A stretch of DNA of 64,000 bases, taken from assembly GCF_040802235.1 (NCBI RefSeq), contig NC_133166.1, forward strand, positions 113,164,991 through 113,228,990, given 5' to 3'. Under the pieces are notes generated by a model. It ran no database searches. It was not told the origin of the DNA and was given only the letters and a program-made list of their open reading frames with translations. This document shows, piece by piece, positions 48,501 to 60,877 of this stretch. The translations under genes were made by a program, and so were the position numbers. The stretch comes from Manis javanica (lineage: Eukaryota; Chordata; Mammalia; Pholidota; Manidae). Position 1 is the stretch's first letter, and the number at the start of each line of letters is the position of its first letter.

Positions 48501-51500
48501 ATCTTCTTTTATGTCTGACAAATTTTCTTTAACCTTTAAATATATTCTCTGTACTATGATTTCAGTTTACTTTGCAGAGACTACAATTATGCAAGTATCA
48601 TACCACCTTCCATCTCTTAGATTCTGTTCAACTCCTTTCACAGACAGTTAGTTTTACCTCTTTTTTTTTATCATTCCTGTCTTCCCATACAATAATCTTG
48701 TTTGGGTTTTCCGCAGTATTGCTTTCAGGTTTGGCTTCTTTCTTGTCATGGAAATTGTTTCATTCATTTGTTTGCAAAGTTTGCACACATATTCCTGCTT
48801 GGACCTGTGGTTCAGACCTGGACACAAGGCCAGGTCTAGCTGCAAGGGAGCCTGGAAAATCTGAAGTTTTGTTTGGGTAGCTACATGCCTAGCTAAAAGT
48901 GGGGAATCCTATTGTATGGAAGAACAAAGATTGGGAATAACTAGTAAATTTTGCTTCATCTCAAATCAAGTAGGAAAACTTCCAAATACTTAGAAATAAT
49001 GCCAAAAAGCACAGCACACACATTTCGTTGAACCCTGCCTAATGCTGTACATGAAGAGCAAGAGGGGAAGATGTAATACAGGTTAGGGTATAACTAGTGA
49101 CAGCCGGAAAAATCATAGTTTAACCAAGCCTGACCCGATTCTTTAAAATGCATGGACAGTCCTCTGATAAGTCTGGTCAAGGATGCAGAGAGACAATGGC
49201 AACAAATGTTTGGAATTTAGAAAAAGGAATAACTGTATCCATAGGAGCAATGAAAAATAATAAAAGGCCATGAAGAACAAAGTATACACCAACATATTTG
49301 AAAACCTAGACAAAGCATCAAAAGAAATGGAAAACTTGATTAGACTAATAGCCATTAAAAAAATTAAATGGTGATTAGCTCCCTACCCCTGAGTCCCCAG
49401 ATCTGGGCCAGTTTTAAAAGTAAGTTCTAATGAACTATCATGGAATAGACAACCTCTATCTTCTACACTACTTCCAAATACAGGAAGTCTTAAAAAGTAG
49501 AGCAGTTGAGAAGAACAGAAGCAGGGAAACACCTTTTGAGCTGGTCCTTGATCCCCGGAGCAGAGAAGTCCACCGCTCTGGAGGGAAAAGACCATTAGTC
49601 ACGGAAACAGACATGAAGACTTCAGAGCCAATAGCATTTTAATGTTCCACTCATTGTGATCAAGTAGTGTTACTTTGGAATGTAAAGATGAATCACCATC
49701 ACAAAATCTGTCAACAGTCCAGTACATTAATAGACTAAAGCAGAAATACCACTTTATGATCATGTCAATAGATGCGGAGGAACTCAGACACATATCCATT
49801 AAGATCAGGAACGAAGCAAGAATGCCTGCTATTACCATTCCTAACATTGCACTGGGCAGCAGGTCCTGGCCAATGTTTTATATGATAAAAAGGAGCGTGA
49901 GGGCTGGAAGTGAAAGATAACACTCATAATTTGATCATCAATACCGAAACCCAAACTGAATGAACAAATTGCTTTGGGGGTGTGGATGAACTTCCTAAAT
50001 AATACCCAAAGCACCGACCAGAACTGATGGGTTGGAACAAATCAAAATGCAAGGTTTCTGTTTAAGTCAGAGCAGTGGGAGAAGACAGGTGGAGAGTTTT
50101 GCAAAGTCTAAAATACACCCAGGCTACCCAGAATTAGCAGGCTAGGTGAAGCCAGGCTTGGCACCCTCAGAAACAGAGAAACGTGTGATTAACTCTTGCT
50201 GAAAACTGTCCATATTATTTTAATAATTTCCAAATTGGCTGTTGAGTTCTAGAGACTGTTAATGCGCTTTTCCCACAAAACCAGTACTAAGCCAAGGGAC
50301 CCCTTGTCGGATGCTGGCTGGAGTGGGGAGCAGGCCAGGCTGCTCTGTGCCTTTCTTCCGAGTGGAAGGCTGGCTGGAAAGCAGCCCCATTTGTACAGGG
50401 CACTTGTCTTCACACCGGCAGTATCTTCAGGTGCTGAATTCTCCTTCAGTTTCTACACTGAAATTATTATCCAGACCTTATAATACTGCCTGAGATTTTA
50501 ATGTTTTTAATATCTCTATTATCAGCTCAATTATAATACTAGTTTATTGGACTGACATATTTAATTACATAGTTTCCTTTTACAAATTTTTGTTCACTTT
50601 CAACACATGGAGATTTCCAAGCATTGCTTGGCCAAACTTCAGGATTCAATAAAAGACAAAAATCCATTACATTTTCCACTGTTGTTATCAAGGAACAGAA
50701 CAGGAGTTTCATAAAATATATGATGTAATCATCTTCCATGGAACTGAATTTTTTGTTTTCTTGGAATTGAGTATTTTGCTTTGTTACAAATAGTATATAA
50801 TTTTATAGTAACTTCCACTTCTCTGTATAGTTTTTATCCTTTATGTTTTTTACATACTTTCATTGTAATTTGAGGTTAATTTGCAAGCCCTAACAACAAG
50901 AAACAAGTATGACTTTTCGCCTCTGTTAAGCTAAAAAAGAATACAGATATCTTTATCAGAATGTCGCTTCATAGTGTCTTAAAGGCGAATCTGAAGGTCT
51001 GTGTTCCAGCACCTTGTTCACGGGGAGCTGGCTGGCATTTCCTGCAGCTTCGGGGGACGCCCAAAGAGCTGCCCACCAGGCCCACTAGGACCGATTTCCT
51101 CTGCTTCCATTTCCAAATCTTCACATGTTTTATTAAGTTCCTTTCGATGTTTGTTTGATAAATAGCAGTATAAATAAGAAAAATCAAGAAAACATTTAAA
51201 GCGAGGTTTTTAAAATAAATGCCTTTTTTGCCTCACCTGGAAATGGCTGGGCATGTACAGCCCATTTTAAACATCTGGAGAACTTTCTAGAATTTTGACT
51301 GGACTCCCTCTACCTTATGCTGGCTGGCCCTGGCTACATAAAAATAGCATTGTTGTCATGAAACCCATTTTTCTCAAACACCAAAAATAATCTTATATTA
51401 CTTCAGCTTTCTTCTTTCCAGCCCAATGAGATAGACAAAAAACACTGGTCTGTCCTTAGTTTTGAATTTCATCTGTTACGTTAATTATTAAGGTGCTGCT

Positions 51501-54500
51501 GTGTTTTACGGGGTGGGGGTCTGTGGCCAGGCCTCTGCTCAGCAGAGGATGCGCACATCTCTTGTTCCTGACCGGCACAAGTGCTGAGGGGGACTGCATG
51601 GCCCAGTGCTGTTGGTGTTGGAGTGTCCACCAGCGAACCCTTGCTGACTGGGGACCCTTTGCCAAGTCAGTGGGCACCTTCCAGGCACCGCAGAGTGGCT
51701 CCAAGGACCTCAGCCACGTGACCTGTTGTGACCAGCCTGACACTCACTGCAGGCTCCAGGTATGCATGTCACCTTCAGCAGGTGACTACAGCTGACCAGG
51801 GGGTGACTGATGTGAGCTGCATGTGCCAGTCCAGCTGCAACCAGAAATGGCAGGACACATAGGAGCCTCTCAAATGGGACCCTCCCCCAGGAGAGGCCCA
51901 CTCCAACTGAGCTTTCCCTGCGGTCCCTGCAGGACCCCCACCCCCATGGCCCCCAGGAGGGGACTCACCGCACGGAGCCCAGGCAGCTGCCATTCAGCTT
52001 CAGGTGCCGGAGGTTGGGTAGGTGCACCCCTGTGGGGCCACGGGAGGGGGAGGTTGGCGGCAGGGCCCACCCCGGCCCCAATATGCGCCCTCCAGAGTCA
52101 CCAGGGCCCCTCAGACACCATTGCCCATGGCTGCTCAGAGCTCCAGTGGTGACCTCAGAGCCACTACGGCCGCCACAAGGTCACTGGACTCCAGGAGTCA
52201 GCCTGGAGGAGTGGAGCCCGGCTGGCATGGGCGGGGCTGCCACAGCTCGGTACCTGTTCCCAGCCACCTCCCACGGCCCGCCATGGGCACCCAAGGGACA
52301 CCCAGACCACAGCCTCCATCAGCCTGCAGAACTGGTGCCAAAGGACAGGAACCCCCGGCCAGTGTCCCTGTGCTACCCAAAGCCCCTGGGAAAGGGTCTC
52401 AGGGACTGAATCTCTCGAAGAACAGGCCACTGACCCTGCAAGACAGAGCCCCTGGTCCATGTAAAGAAGGGTTTAGGGAGGGCCTGTTGGGTACAGGGCA
52501 GGTCTGCAGCGTACAGGGTGGGGTGGACAGGTAGGGGCTCTCACCAAAGGTCCCCAGGCTGTTGTCACGGGTATTCACACACATCTCCAGCATGCTCACC
52601 AGTCGGAGGTCATCTACCTGGGCCAGGGCCTGCTGCAGGAACCATGGGTAGTCAGCCCTGGACTGGGCAGTGGTCACTCCCTCCCAGTGACACCCTTTCT
52701 TTGGCTTGGTACTGGAGCAGGTGGCAGACATCTGCCATGGATGGCTTTGGCTGGTGGAGTATGAGGGAATGTGACATGGGGAGAGGTTACTGCTTGACTG
52801 GTGGGGCCCCTGCCAGAGAAGGGCCTGCACTGATGAGTGTGGTCCCCAAAGAACAGACCCAAAATGGCCCAGAGTTTGGAGCCCCCTCTGCTGAACCACA
52901 GCCAGCCTTAAACCCATGGACAAGTGCATTTATGCTGCGAGCTGCTGAGTTTGGGGGTTGCGTGTTACACAGCATGACTGCAGCAATAGTTGACTCATAC
53001 AAAAAAGGGCCTAGATGCAGTTCCAATTGCTACCACAGCAAAAACAACTAAATGATATGATGTTGGATTTGGGGTGTGAGTGTCACTGGATCTGGAAAGA
53101 TGGAGACCTGTATCCTGTGACAATAGACTATTGGTAACATGGTCCCCTGTGGTCCCTGGCAGAAGGTGCATGCAATGAATCTGTGACACTGGGCAGAGAG
53201 GCCCACCCACATTGCGGGCAGTGAGCTGGCCACGGTTAACTGCGCTTGACAAGCTACTGGGATAGACACAATTCAGAGTGCGGGAAGAGAGGCCAGGAAT
53301 TTTGAAACTTGCGGGCTTGAAAAATGAAATGGTGTCTCAATTCCAGTCAGGAAAAGAAAAAGCTGAGGAGGGAATGGAGTGGGAATGACCCAGACAGAGT
53401 CAGCCTTGGGGACCCCCAGGCTGGTGACTGAGTCTGGGGGAAAGAGTCTGGAAGAAATCACAGGTGTGGCTTTTCATGCCTGGCATCACCCAGGCTCAGA
53501 TGTGTTAGAAGCACGAAGGGTTTTGGACTGGCCTGGTCTGGGTTGCCTGTGACCGTCTGAAACAATGTTGCTCAGACCATGTGCACAAAGGCAGGTTCTC
53601 CAGCCAGGAGCCAAGTGAAGAAGGAAGAGGGCCCAGGGTGGACAGGAGCCAGGCCTGGGACACAGGGCTCTGATCAAGGCGTGTCCCTGGCACAGGGGCC
53701 CTGCAAATATTCACCCAGAGCCCAGTGACCACCAGACAGCTCAGCTCCCCTCCTGCCTTCTCCAGTGGGAGCAGCTGTTGAGTTATCCGTCGTGCCCCAA
53801 CTCCGCAGGCTAGCTTTGGCAGTCCACAGTGGTCTTTTGCTGGACAGGGTCCCCAGGAGCAGTCCTTTAGATGCAGGCAATGCAAACATTTCCTCCCAGG
53901 ATGCTGGACCCCCTTGACATGTGATTAGTGTGGAGACGTGGAAAGGGAGGTTCTGAATGTGGCGCAGGTGGGTTACTGCTCCCCCTCGTCACTCCCTCCC
54001 TGAATTAGAACTGTGCGCCCATTTGCCAGCCAGAGACAATACAGACCCCAGAGTACGTGGCCCATATATGCTGAACTTGACCAAGGGAGCTCTCAAGTGG
54101 GCGCCTGTGGTTCGCCTGCAGCTCACCTCCACTGTTTATCACGAGGAGGGCAGCTCCATGTGTCCCCTTCCACCAGGGTCCCAGTGGGAGCCCAGTGAGT
54201 GGCCTGGAGCAGAGTGGCCTACAGACCCCCAAGCTTCAGCAGAAGGTGGGTGGCTTGTGGTCAGCACTATGTGGCCATGGAAAGCAGATACAGAGACCTG
54301 CTGGGCCCAGGCATGGGGGGAGCAAGGCCACCAAGGCTTCTGCAAGCACTTTATAGTCAACAAGATGCACCCAGGAGAGGTCTGAGGCAGGCAAGGCCCT
54401 GAGGATGGGTTCCACATGGGTCTGAGGACAGCTTCATGGCACCATTTGCAAGTTTGCACCCCAACTGGGCCTAATTTTATGGGCACCCCAGGCTGCACAA

Positions 54501-55766
54501 AGCCTTCTGTGTGGCTGGGACATCTCCCAGGGGAAGAGGACCCCACTGTCCATCTGAGGATGATGCAGTGACTGCTGGCCTGAGTGTCCCTGTCTCATCC
54601 TGCCAAGTTCTCTGCTGGCTGCTGTCCCCCAAGAATGAATACAGACACTCCAGCAAGTGCCAGGGACACCTGCAGCTATGCGCTGAGCCTGGGTCTTGTC
54701 TCCTAAGCTTTGGCCTGTGTGAGCTCAACTCTAGCCCTGAGGGTACCTGGGGAGGCCTTCCTCCATCTGCCCTGCCTGGCCTGGTCTGGCCTGGTGTGTC
54801 AGGCTTCCAGTGCGTGGTGCTGGATAGGAGGCGAGGACTGGACCAGCCAGCATGTGGAGGAGGTCGCTGCTTGTCAGTCCTGGTCCCGGTGCTATCTGGG
54901 AGTGGCCAGGGTGGACCCAGTTCCACCCTGTCCTGTTGTGTGGGGCAGGGGTTCTACTCCAGGCCAGCTGCTCTGTCCACCATGACTCCACCATGACTCC
55001 GAGTTGGTCGGGAAGGTGGGCGGGGACCTCCGGTTGCCAGGCTTCCTTCTGCTGTGTGTTGGTGGGCGCACCTCCCCGGGGTGTGCAATAAACCCCACCA
55101 CGTGGGCATCTCACTGGGGTGCAAGCCTGAGTGCAGGGGAAGGGGTGCCGGGGGGAGGGTCTGGGTGGGGCCTGTGTCATGGCATGGAGTCCGCCCCCTC
55201 TGCGTGGCCAATGGTGGTCGAGGGGCGTGGCCAGGAAGCGGGCTGGAGCTGGGAGGTGCAGAATTCCCAGTTGGGTACCCAGACAGGAACCTACTCTTAG
55301 GAGAGCTCTGTAGATCCTGCTCGGCCTCAGAGTGAGGGTGCGAGCGACAGCGAACCCCACCCCAGATTTGGGAGAAAGTCTTCACCAGCTGCCCCGGTAT
55401 GGCAGAGGGACCCCAGAATGGCCCCACCTGACTAGCCCATTCCGGTGCCTGGGTTCCCTTCCTCTACCCACCGCTTATTGCTTATTTCTGGCATGGCCAG
55501 GACAGCTGGGGACAGAGGGCAGGCTGGACACTGGCCTGGGAAGTCACCTATGCAGGTCACTGAGGTCAGGGTCCCCAGCCCCCAGAACTCACCAGCCGGG
55601 CAGGTGACAGGTACTCCACCAGCGGCTCGCAGTGACTGCCCCCATAGCTGCCCTGGTCCTTGCTCTGTGGGCAGGGGTTGTGTAGGCCCTGCCAGCTCAG
55701 CTCCCGCACTTGGACACTGGCCGTGCTGGGCCGAGGCCCACAGGTTCCATCCCAGGCCTGGTCCAT
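42575..55766 (-). CDS. LRRC56: LRRC56, leucine-rich repeat protein 56 (ciliary)
   Basis: Eleven coding exons (minus, 5' to 3'): 55766-55593, 52632-52545, 52029-51969, 46612-46516, 46442-46248, 45538-45364, 45022-44846, 44765-44701, 44536-44403, 44182-44061 and 42900-42575. They give 537 codons plus TAG; human is about 542 aa from memory. Start ATG at 55764-55766 opens MDQAWDG. LRR block about residues 90-205: HLKLNGSCLGSV, VLWLARCGLTDLDGI, YVSYNDISDLSPL, VLDLEGNSVEGL, TLTLEGN. It closes with an LRR-cap-like YNYRAEVRKLIPQLQVLDEV. The C-terminal half is Pro/Ser-rich and disordered, with the conserved CGNPTKGLRERRH. In known biology LRRC56 (Chlamydomonas ODA8) helps load outer dynein arms into cilia with intraflagellar transport, and its loss causes ciliary dyskinesia. 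All phases agree. The N-terminal ~55 residues are poorly conserved, so the start is the least certain point. Confidence 0.94.
42901..44060. other. LRRC56 last intron
   Basis: GC-rich, about 1.16 kb, no exon or named repeat seen. Confidence 0.5.
46248..46442 (-). CDS. LRRC56: LRRC56 core leucine-rich repeat exon
   Basis: A phase 0-0 exon of 65 codons with three repeats matching LxxLxLxxN: LYVSYNDISDLSPL, LEVLDLEGNSVEGL and LATLTLEGNLVCL. It is the best-conserved part of the gene here. Confidence 0.95.
48190..48800 (-). mobile_element. Probable ancient L1 fragment, antisense
   Basis: Text such as ttgtcttctggctttgagag, tgttggcaattcagtctcaa and attctctgtactatgattt follows the order of old mammalian L1 sequence read in antisense. 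Heavily mutated; family not assigned. Confidence 0.35.
49160..49900 (+). mobile_element. Degenerate L1 ORF2 fragment
   Basis: caatgaaaaataataaaagg, acaccaacatatttgaaaac, atgatcatgtcaatagatgc and aagatcaggaacgaagcaag are diverged forms of standard L1 ORF2 sentences in the correct order. Many stops; dead copy. Confidence 0.7.
52690..53012 (+). mobile_element. Possible old MaLR-type LTR remnant
   Basis: The end reads gctgctgagtttgggggttg, then cgtgttacacagcatgac and caatagttgactcatacaaa, resembling the 3' end shared by several MaLR LTRs. The 5' part is not recognisable. Confidence 0.35.
53013..55592. other. LRRC56 intron between the first two coding exons (remainder)
   Basis: GC-rich, no coding exon recognised. 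Open frames here lack protein-like features. Confidence 0.5.
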
Positions 55767-55780
55767 TCACACCCGACCTG

Positions 55781-57914
55781 CTGGGGATAAGCAGAGGGCA
55801 AAGCCATCAAGCCTTCACTTTTCTGATCTGCAGCCTGGCTGAGACCCCCACACAGCCCTCAACACATCTCTGCACACAGAAAGCCCCTGGAGCCCACCCT
55901 CCAGGGTCCGTGAGAGGGGTGCAGCTCCAGGCCTCCTTGTCTGAGGCCCCATGTAGGCTGTGAGCCACAGGGGGATGGGGCGGCAGGCCACACGTCATGC
56001 TTGCTCAGCTGCTGTCCAAGCCCAGCAGCAAGCTCTGTGCTGTGCATCCCTCTCCACCTATGTTCTCTGAGCCTGGAAGGCCCAGGCCCAGGGTCTCAGG
56101 CACCCCCACACTGTCCCTGTGCCCACTGAGCCCCCTTACCTGGAGGCAGCTGCCTTTTCCCACTGTGGGTCAAACATCCAGGCAAGGCGGTGGCATATGG
56201 CTCCAGGCAGCACCTGCAAGGTCATCATGCCCAGGGGACTCAGGACAAGATCAGAGGCCCAGAAGCAGGTGTAGAGGTGGTAGAGGCTAGGCCTGGCCCT
56301 TTGGTCCTTTCAACCGTCCTCACAGGGGACCATGCCCAACTAAAGAGGAAGACAGCAAGGTGGGTGACAGACTCCATCCTCTCTCAAAAAGGGGGCCCAT
56401 GTCTGTGCTCTGGACCATCTCCCATGGACTGGCCTCCTGGTCACCCTGTCCCTCCTGGTCCCCAAATCCAGGCCCCATGGGAAGCTGCCAGTGTGTCCCT
56501 AGACCACCTGTACCAGCTTCCCTGGCATTGCTCTGCAAAGACTTGGGTGCCTGGCCCCTCCAAATCCTGGAGCCATCTTGACATGTAGAGTCAGAAGTCT
56601 GCCCTGAATGTCCTGGCCACCTCCCTCCATCTTGGGTTGAGGCCTCCCTGACTCCCCTCTCCTGTGTGCCCTCCTACCCTTCCCAGATTTACTTTCCAGG
56701 GGAGGCTGACCCTGCTACAGCACTCTGTTTTTTGACTCATTTGCTGCCCCAAGACAATGTGGGCCCTGTGCCAGCAGGACACTCGACTGTGAGTCCAGTG
56801 TGCAGAAGAGGGGCCCTAAAATAGTCACCCCTGTGGAATTGGCCCCCTGTGAACACTCAAAAGTTTTCCTCCCCATCGGGGCTGGAGACACCCACACCCC
56901 ACCCCCAGCCAGGAGTGTGGTCTGCTGGGCTTTGGCAGAGGCCAAGGGGAGAGGTGCTGGGCCCTGGGATAAGCTTCCTAGGCTCTGTGCCCAGTGTGTC
57001 TGGAAAGCGACCTATCCACCAAGGATCCGGGGTAAGGCCGTGGCGGTGAGCCCCAGCGTGGACCCTCATCGGGTTTCTGGACAGGACTTCTTTCCAAAAG
57101 TTCCCTGTGCTGTCTGTCTTCCTCCTGCTGGAGAAGGGCCCCAAGCGTCGCAGGACTCCACCACCATGCCCCCTGCAAGGATGGTGCCCATTCTCACTCA
57201 AGGCCTGCCAGCCCCAGGCCATGGGGAGAGTGAGCTGGCCCGGCTGGGGTCCTGGATGCCCGTGGGCAGCATCCAGGGCTGAGCTGCTGCCCTCCTCCCT
57301 CTGGGCCTGAGAGCAGCTGACCTGAGGTCCTGCCCACAGCAAGGCCCAGAGTATCCGTCTAGTCCAGCCCAAGGGTCTTGGGGTCCAAGGAGCACGAGCA
57401 GGGCCTGGCTGGGAGGCTATAGCTCCCAACTGGACACCGTCCCTCCCGTTTACATACTGACCCATACCTATCCTCTCGGCCTGCATGGCCCTGCTCCCAC
57501 CCTGCCCGCCAGTTTACGGGCCACGCACACCCCAAGCGGGAAACCTGAAGGCCGAGTGTCTGCGAAGCCCAGGCAGTGCCGGCCCCTGGCCTGGCTCCCC
57601 GGCTCCCCGGGCCCTCCACCCCTCCATGCCTTCTGCACTGCGGGCGGGGCTCTGAGGGCAGGGCCTGCTCCCCTCCTAGTCCCCACCGTGGAAACTCCCA
57701 GAGCAGAGTCGGGGTCCCTGCTTCTGTCTCTCCTCCCAGGGGCCGGGCTTGGGGCCCACCCTGTCTCATATTTGACACCTGGGGCACCACTGAGTCCCCA
57801 GCTGGCTTTGTTGCTCCATCCTCACGCCTGCCCCTCGACCTCTCGTTTCCCCCCTGGCACCGGGGAGATAGCGAGGTCTGGGGCCTTGGACCCAACGGCG
57901 TGCTCAGCCCTCAC
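55781..57914. other. LRRC56 5' UTR intron(s)
   Basis: A possible extra noncoding exon lies near 56,141-56,217 on minus: acceptor cccttgcag, donor CTCCAG|gtaagg. Its phase does not fit the coding frame, so if used it is untranslated. Otherwise nothing recognised. Confidence 0.4.
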
Positions 57915-58200
57915 CTGAGGGGTCGGCTCCGGCGACGAGGCCCTGGGGCTCGGCCCTGGGCGCCCTCCGCTCGGAGGCCTCTCAGACTCCGGGTAGTTCT
58001 TCCAGCAGCGGGGATGCGGGGCCTAAGTGCCATGGCAACGGGGGCGGGGCTTGTTGAATACCCAGATACTCCCGAGGGGCGGGATCTCCCAGGTTCCTCG
58101 GGCCAAGCCACGCCCCTTAGCGACTGTTGCTAGGGCAGGACGGTGGGGGCGGGGCCGCAGCCAGGCGGGTGGGGGCTCCCGCGTTGCGCTCCGCACGTGC
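57915..58200 (-). promoter_or_regulatory. LRRC56: LRRC56 promoter, X-box motifs and noncoding exon 1
   Basis: A donor CCCTCAG|gtgagg marks the end of exon 1 at 57915. Upstream on minus are two RFX X-box-like sites: agtgccatggcaac (58026-58039, 12 of 14 to GTTGCCATGGCAAC) and gttgctagggcagg (58126-58139, weaker, about 10 of 14), with GC boxes between. The ATG within the first X-box opens a 39-codon frame whose splice phase does not fit the LRRC56 coding exons. I therefore treat it as untranslated. Confidence 0.6.
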
Positions 58201-59380
58201 GTGGGCGTCCTTCCACCCAGAGGGAAGCCCTGGCGCGGACGGGAACGTGTAGGACCCCAGCCTAGGCGGCAAGCGGGGAGACTCGCTCCCACCTTACCCA
58301 GATCCCTGAGGCGGGGCCCTGCGGGGTTGACCCCACCAGCCAGTGTGGCCCACGCCTCGACAAAAGGAAACGCAGTGGGAAAGGACCCTCTGAACTCGAG
58401 GGGTTGCGGATTCTAGTACCCGCAGGGGGCCCCGAGGGTCCGCCCGCCGCCGCCTGTCTGCCTGACCTTCGCGCCCCCTCGGGTTGGGGAGTCGCCAAGG
58501 CGCCCTGCCGGGTGGCCAGGGTCGGCCCCGCGGGCCGAACCTGCAGTGGGTGAGATCCGGGACTGCATGGGTGAGATCTGGGCCGTGCGTACTGCACCGC
58601 TCTTCCTTGCGAGGGTAAGGAGGGTGAGTTTACGCTCTACTTTGAGAATTCAGAGATGCTAAAAAACGTGTTTTGGAAAGAGATAATGTGTTTGGGCTTG
58701 GAATTGGAGGTCTTCACCCTCCTATGGCGACTTTTGGGTTGGATTTGCTGGTACCGTTTGTTAATGGGGTCTCAGTGAGCTTTTGCAGGACTGGAACCTC
58801 GAGTTTGGGGGTGCTGGGTGAGCCAGTGGTCTGCAGTCTGCCCAAGTCGAAGGAGACTTGTGGTGAGGGGTGATGCGGGAGTGAGGGAGGGGGACCCTTC
58901 TCGGAGCTCCGCGCGGGGGGCTCGCTAGGTAAGTAGGAAGCAGGATCCCCATACGGGGTAAAAGACTGAGCACCGCATGGCCCGGGGCGCGCCGGCCGAA
59001 GATGCCAGGCACCCGGGAGGGGCCGCGCCCGTCTTGGAGCCCACTGCGGGGATGGAGGTGCAGGGCAGCAGGGCCCAGGACACTGGGGGACCCAGGTTCC
59101 TGGCGCAGCCCGGGCCTGCTCGATCGCCTGACCCTCAACCCGGCGCCCCTCCGCCTTTCTCCAGCCGCAAGCCCGGAGGTCGTCCTGGGTGCTGACCCTG
59201 AGCTCCCTGAGGCTCCACCCCGTGCTCTTCCTTACACGCTGGGGACCCTCGGTGGGCTGCGCGGCATGGCGCGGCGCAGAGAAGGCGCACACGGGGAGGG
59301 CGCGGGCGCCGCTGTGAGCGCCGCCAAGGTACCGCGGGTCCTGCCGCGGGGCTAAAGGCAGCACAGGGTTGGGGGAAGAG
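58200..59380. other. Intergenic, LRRC56 promoter to the retroviral stack
   Basis: CpG-rich to about 58,620 and again at 58,880-59,350, the expected direction of HRAS. No HRAS exon found. Long frames here are GC-composition artefacts. Confidence 0.5.
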
Positions 59381-59489
59381 GCGTTGTGTATTTTCCTCCG
59401 TTCTTGCCCCCGCCGCGACCAAGAATTGAAGGGCAGAGACACAGTAGTGAAGCAGAGGAAAATGTATATTTTAAGTTACTTAGAACTGC

Positions 59490-59592
59490 AGGCGACCTCA
59501 GAGAGAGAGGAGCGCCCTGAAAGGTTGGAAAAAAAGTTGCGCCTTTGGAAAGTGCGGGTGACCTCCGAGAGAGGAGCGCCCTGAGAGGTTAG
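59490..59592. repeat. Duplicated block inside the outer LTR
   Basis: gagagaggagcgccctga occurs twice (about 59,502-59,521 and 59,567-59,585), each preceded by gacctc and followed by aggtt after one or two bases. An internal tandem duplication of about 65 bases. Confidence 0.75.
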
Positions 59593-60078
59593 GGGTTCCC
59601 CCTTTTAAAGGTTTTTCAGGAATGTGACAAAGGGCTAGGGGTGTGAGCTTGTTAGGTGGTCTCAAGTATTTATGTTGAGATGTTAAGTTTCTTATCAGTC
59701 CTCTAGGTAATTCTGCAACAACAGCTCATCAATCAAGACTGTCTGCCCTTCCTCCAAGGTGGGCAGAGGTATTTGTTTGCTAAAGAGTATGTTAAGAACC
59801 TTTCTTCTTTTTTTAAAATGCAATTTTGGCTTTAAGGTGGGATCACCCTGTCTTATTATGCTGTTTATAGGTGGGCCTTTTTAGCTGGCTAGAGTCAATC
59901 TTACAGTGATCTAATTGACACAATGAAGACATGGGCTGTGCTCAGAAACTTTTCTTTATCTGGGAAATATTCAAACCTTTGAAGCCAAGTTGCTCTTGAC
60001 CTTTTGAGCTTTAACTGATTAACTTTAATTCTGAGTCTTTTCCAGCTTTCTAGTTTTAACTGGTTAACTGAGTCCTTT

Positions 60079-60877
60079 TGATGCCGGGGTTCTCATTTGC
60101 GGAGTCGAAGAATGAACTTAGCAAACACCCAAGGCGGGAGAGCCAGGGAGACTTTTCTTGAGAGATGTAGTGAGAGGACAGACAGAGCTCCTGGCATAAG
60201 CCAGGAGGATACAAGAGAGCCTGTAGTGCTGTGTTGTCTAGGGGTTTTATGGGCAGTTGAGGATTTTTGGGAACGTAAAAAAAGGCTTAGGGGTGTGCAC
60301 TTGTTAAGTGGTTCATGAATATTAAAAATTAACTTAACACAAGAAATTTACTGCTCTGATTTCTCCCTGGGATACTGGCGTCGTGGTCTGGGAGCATGTC
60401 AAAAGGCTGCCTGCCCAGCCCCCAGGGTGGGCTGAGGTATTGTCTGTTTGCTAAAGAGTAAGTTAAGAATCTTCTTAAACTTTCTGGGTGTTAAGATGCA
60501 ATCTTAACTTAAAGGTGGGATCCTTCCTTCCCTTTACTATGTTGTTTACAGCTGGGCCTGCATCTAAATTAGTTGCCCAGTTTGTAAAATCACCTCATCA
60601 GATCTGAAGGAGGAAAGACAGCACAGAGGCCTGGGCCTTTAGCATAGGTGTATCTTACACATGGTTACAAATGATTAACGTAATAAAAAAGTGTGCTACT
60701 CTTTTTTATCTGGGGAATATAAACTGATCTCACTGAAGAATGACTCTAGAGCTTAATGTTTAACACAGAGTTTTGGTGGGGGGTTTCCTTGCATTAGTTA
60801 CGTTGCTGACTGCAAATATCCTGTCTTGCTTTCTCCAGAGGCCCTCACCCTATTCTAAGCCCATAGTCCCTGTCTCA
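60079..60877 (-). mobile_element. Solo LTR (gammaretrovirus-like), nested
   Basis: On minus it starts TGAGACAGGGAC (60877) and ends GGCATCA (60079), the same termini as the solo LTR at 62,829-63,620. The flanks are cttt and tttt, so a 4-bp duplication with one mismatch is possible. The poly(A) signal position reads AAGAAA and the TATA position CATAAAA, so it is decayed. Its flanks are the two parts of the outer LTR. Confidence 0.75.

Larger units (their letters stand above)
46613..51968. other. Large LRRC56 intron holding old L1 sequence
   Basis: GC-rich to about 47.1 kb, then ordinary sequence, then AT-rich repeat-derived sequence from 48.1 to 51.5 kb (see the L1 entries). No exon recognised. 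Confidence 0.55.

Noticed and set aside
56141-56217. Extra LRRC56 coding exon
   Set aside because: Good splice sites but the phase is incompatible with both neighbours; at most untranslated.
57911-58034. ATG-started frame in the LRRC56 first exon as the protein start
   Set aside because: Its splice phase does not fit the next coding exon and the ATG lies inside the X-box. The MDQAWDG start at 55766 fits better.
59000-59442. Long frames near 59 kb as an HRAS exon or new gene
   Set aside because: None contains the HRAS N-terminal GTP-binding motif. Composition is that of a CpG-rich stretch, with no splice structure.
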